A DNA stretch of 64,000 bases from Limnomonas spitsbergensis (taxonomy: Eukaryota; Chlorophyta; Chlorophyceae; Chlamydomonadales): the NCBI GenBank assembly GCA_037349105.1, contig JAYJMM010000059.1, forward strand, positions 248,001 through 312,000, in the 5' to 3' direction; not shown here. The first letter of the stretch is position 1. More notes on this DNA, generated by a model. The model did not search any database and had not been told where the DNA came from. It saw only the letters and a list, made by a program, of their open reading frames with translations.

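Noticed and set aside
1..64000. A processed pseudogene or decayed dynein copy
   Set aside because: Introns are present, 64 junctions keep frame, and no exon has an in-frame stop over 4,621 codons.
1..64000. Transposons, tRNA, rRNA or a second gene on the reverse strand
   Set aside because: No transposase, reverse transcriptase, terminal repeats, tRNA-like cloverleaf or rRNA motif was recognised. Reverse ORFs fall on repeats or shadow GC-rich exons.

Overview
The window is one stretch of a nuclear eukaryotic genome, and almost everything in it belongs to a single interrupted gene on the + strand. I reconstruct 65 exons (13,863 coding bases, 4,621 codons by my count). All 64 internal junctions keep the reading frame, no exon contains an in-frame stop, and all donors but one are GT. 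The joined protein follows a dynein heavy chain from the middle of the linker, through AAA1-AAA4, the stalk and microtubule-binding domain, AAA5 and AAA6, into the C-terminal domain. Both gene ends lie outside the window, so no promoter, start codon, stop codon or polyadenylation site is visible.

Organism: spliceosomal introns, GC-rich exons with long Ala/Gly/Gln runs, a flagellar-type motor gene and plant-type telomere-like heptamers (TTTAGGG and variants) scattered through the introns suggest a flagellated alga, perhaps a green alga or prasinophyte. A dinoflagellate or chromerid relative cannot be excluded. There is no bacterial, viral or transposon gene and no tRNA or rRNA that I can recognise.

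Layout: 1-6.3 kb, linker; 6.2-10.1 kb, AAA1; 10.5-16.1 kb, AAA2; 16.4-28.6 kb, AAA3, split by a 7.9 kb array of a 21-bp repeat; 28.8-41.9 kb, AAA4, split by arrays of 12-, 25- and 18-bp units; 42.3-47.9 kb, stalk and microtubule-binding domain, with a 33-bp array; 47.5-57.0 kb, AAA5, split by a 6.05 kb array of a 31-bp unit; 57.7-63.0 kb, AAA6; 63.5 kb onward, start of the C-terminal domain.

Three points stand out. (1) AAA1, the main motor ATPase of dyneins, has lost the Walker A lysine, the Walker B acidic pair and the sensor-1 asparagine, and AAA4 has no P-loop, while AAA2 and AAA3 keep intact P-loops. The protein therefore looks like a non-canonical, perhaps DNHD1-like, dynein heavy chain. 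(2) At least thirty exons have one to four partial copies of their own 5' or 3' edge in the adjacent intron, nearly always including the splice junction. This looks like intron growth, or birth, by tandem duplication at CAG|GT. (3) Nearly every long intron carries its own private minisatellite. Several arrays have no stop codon in any frame of one strand and therefore create huge spurious ORFs.
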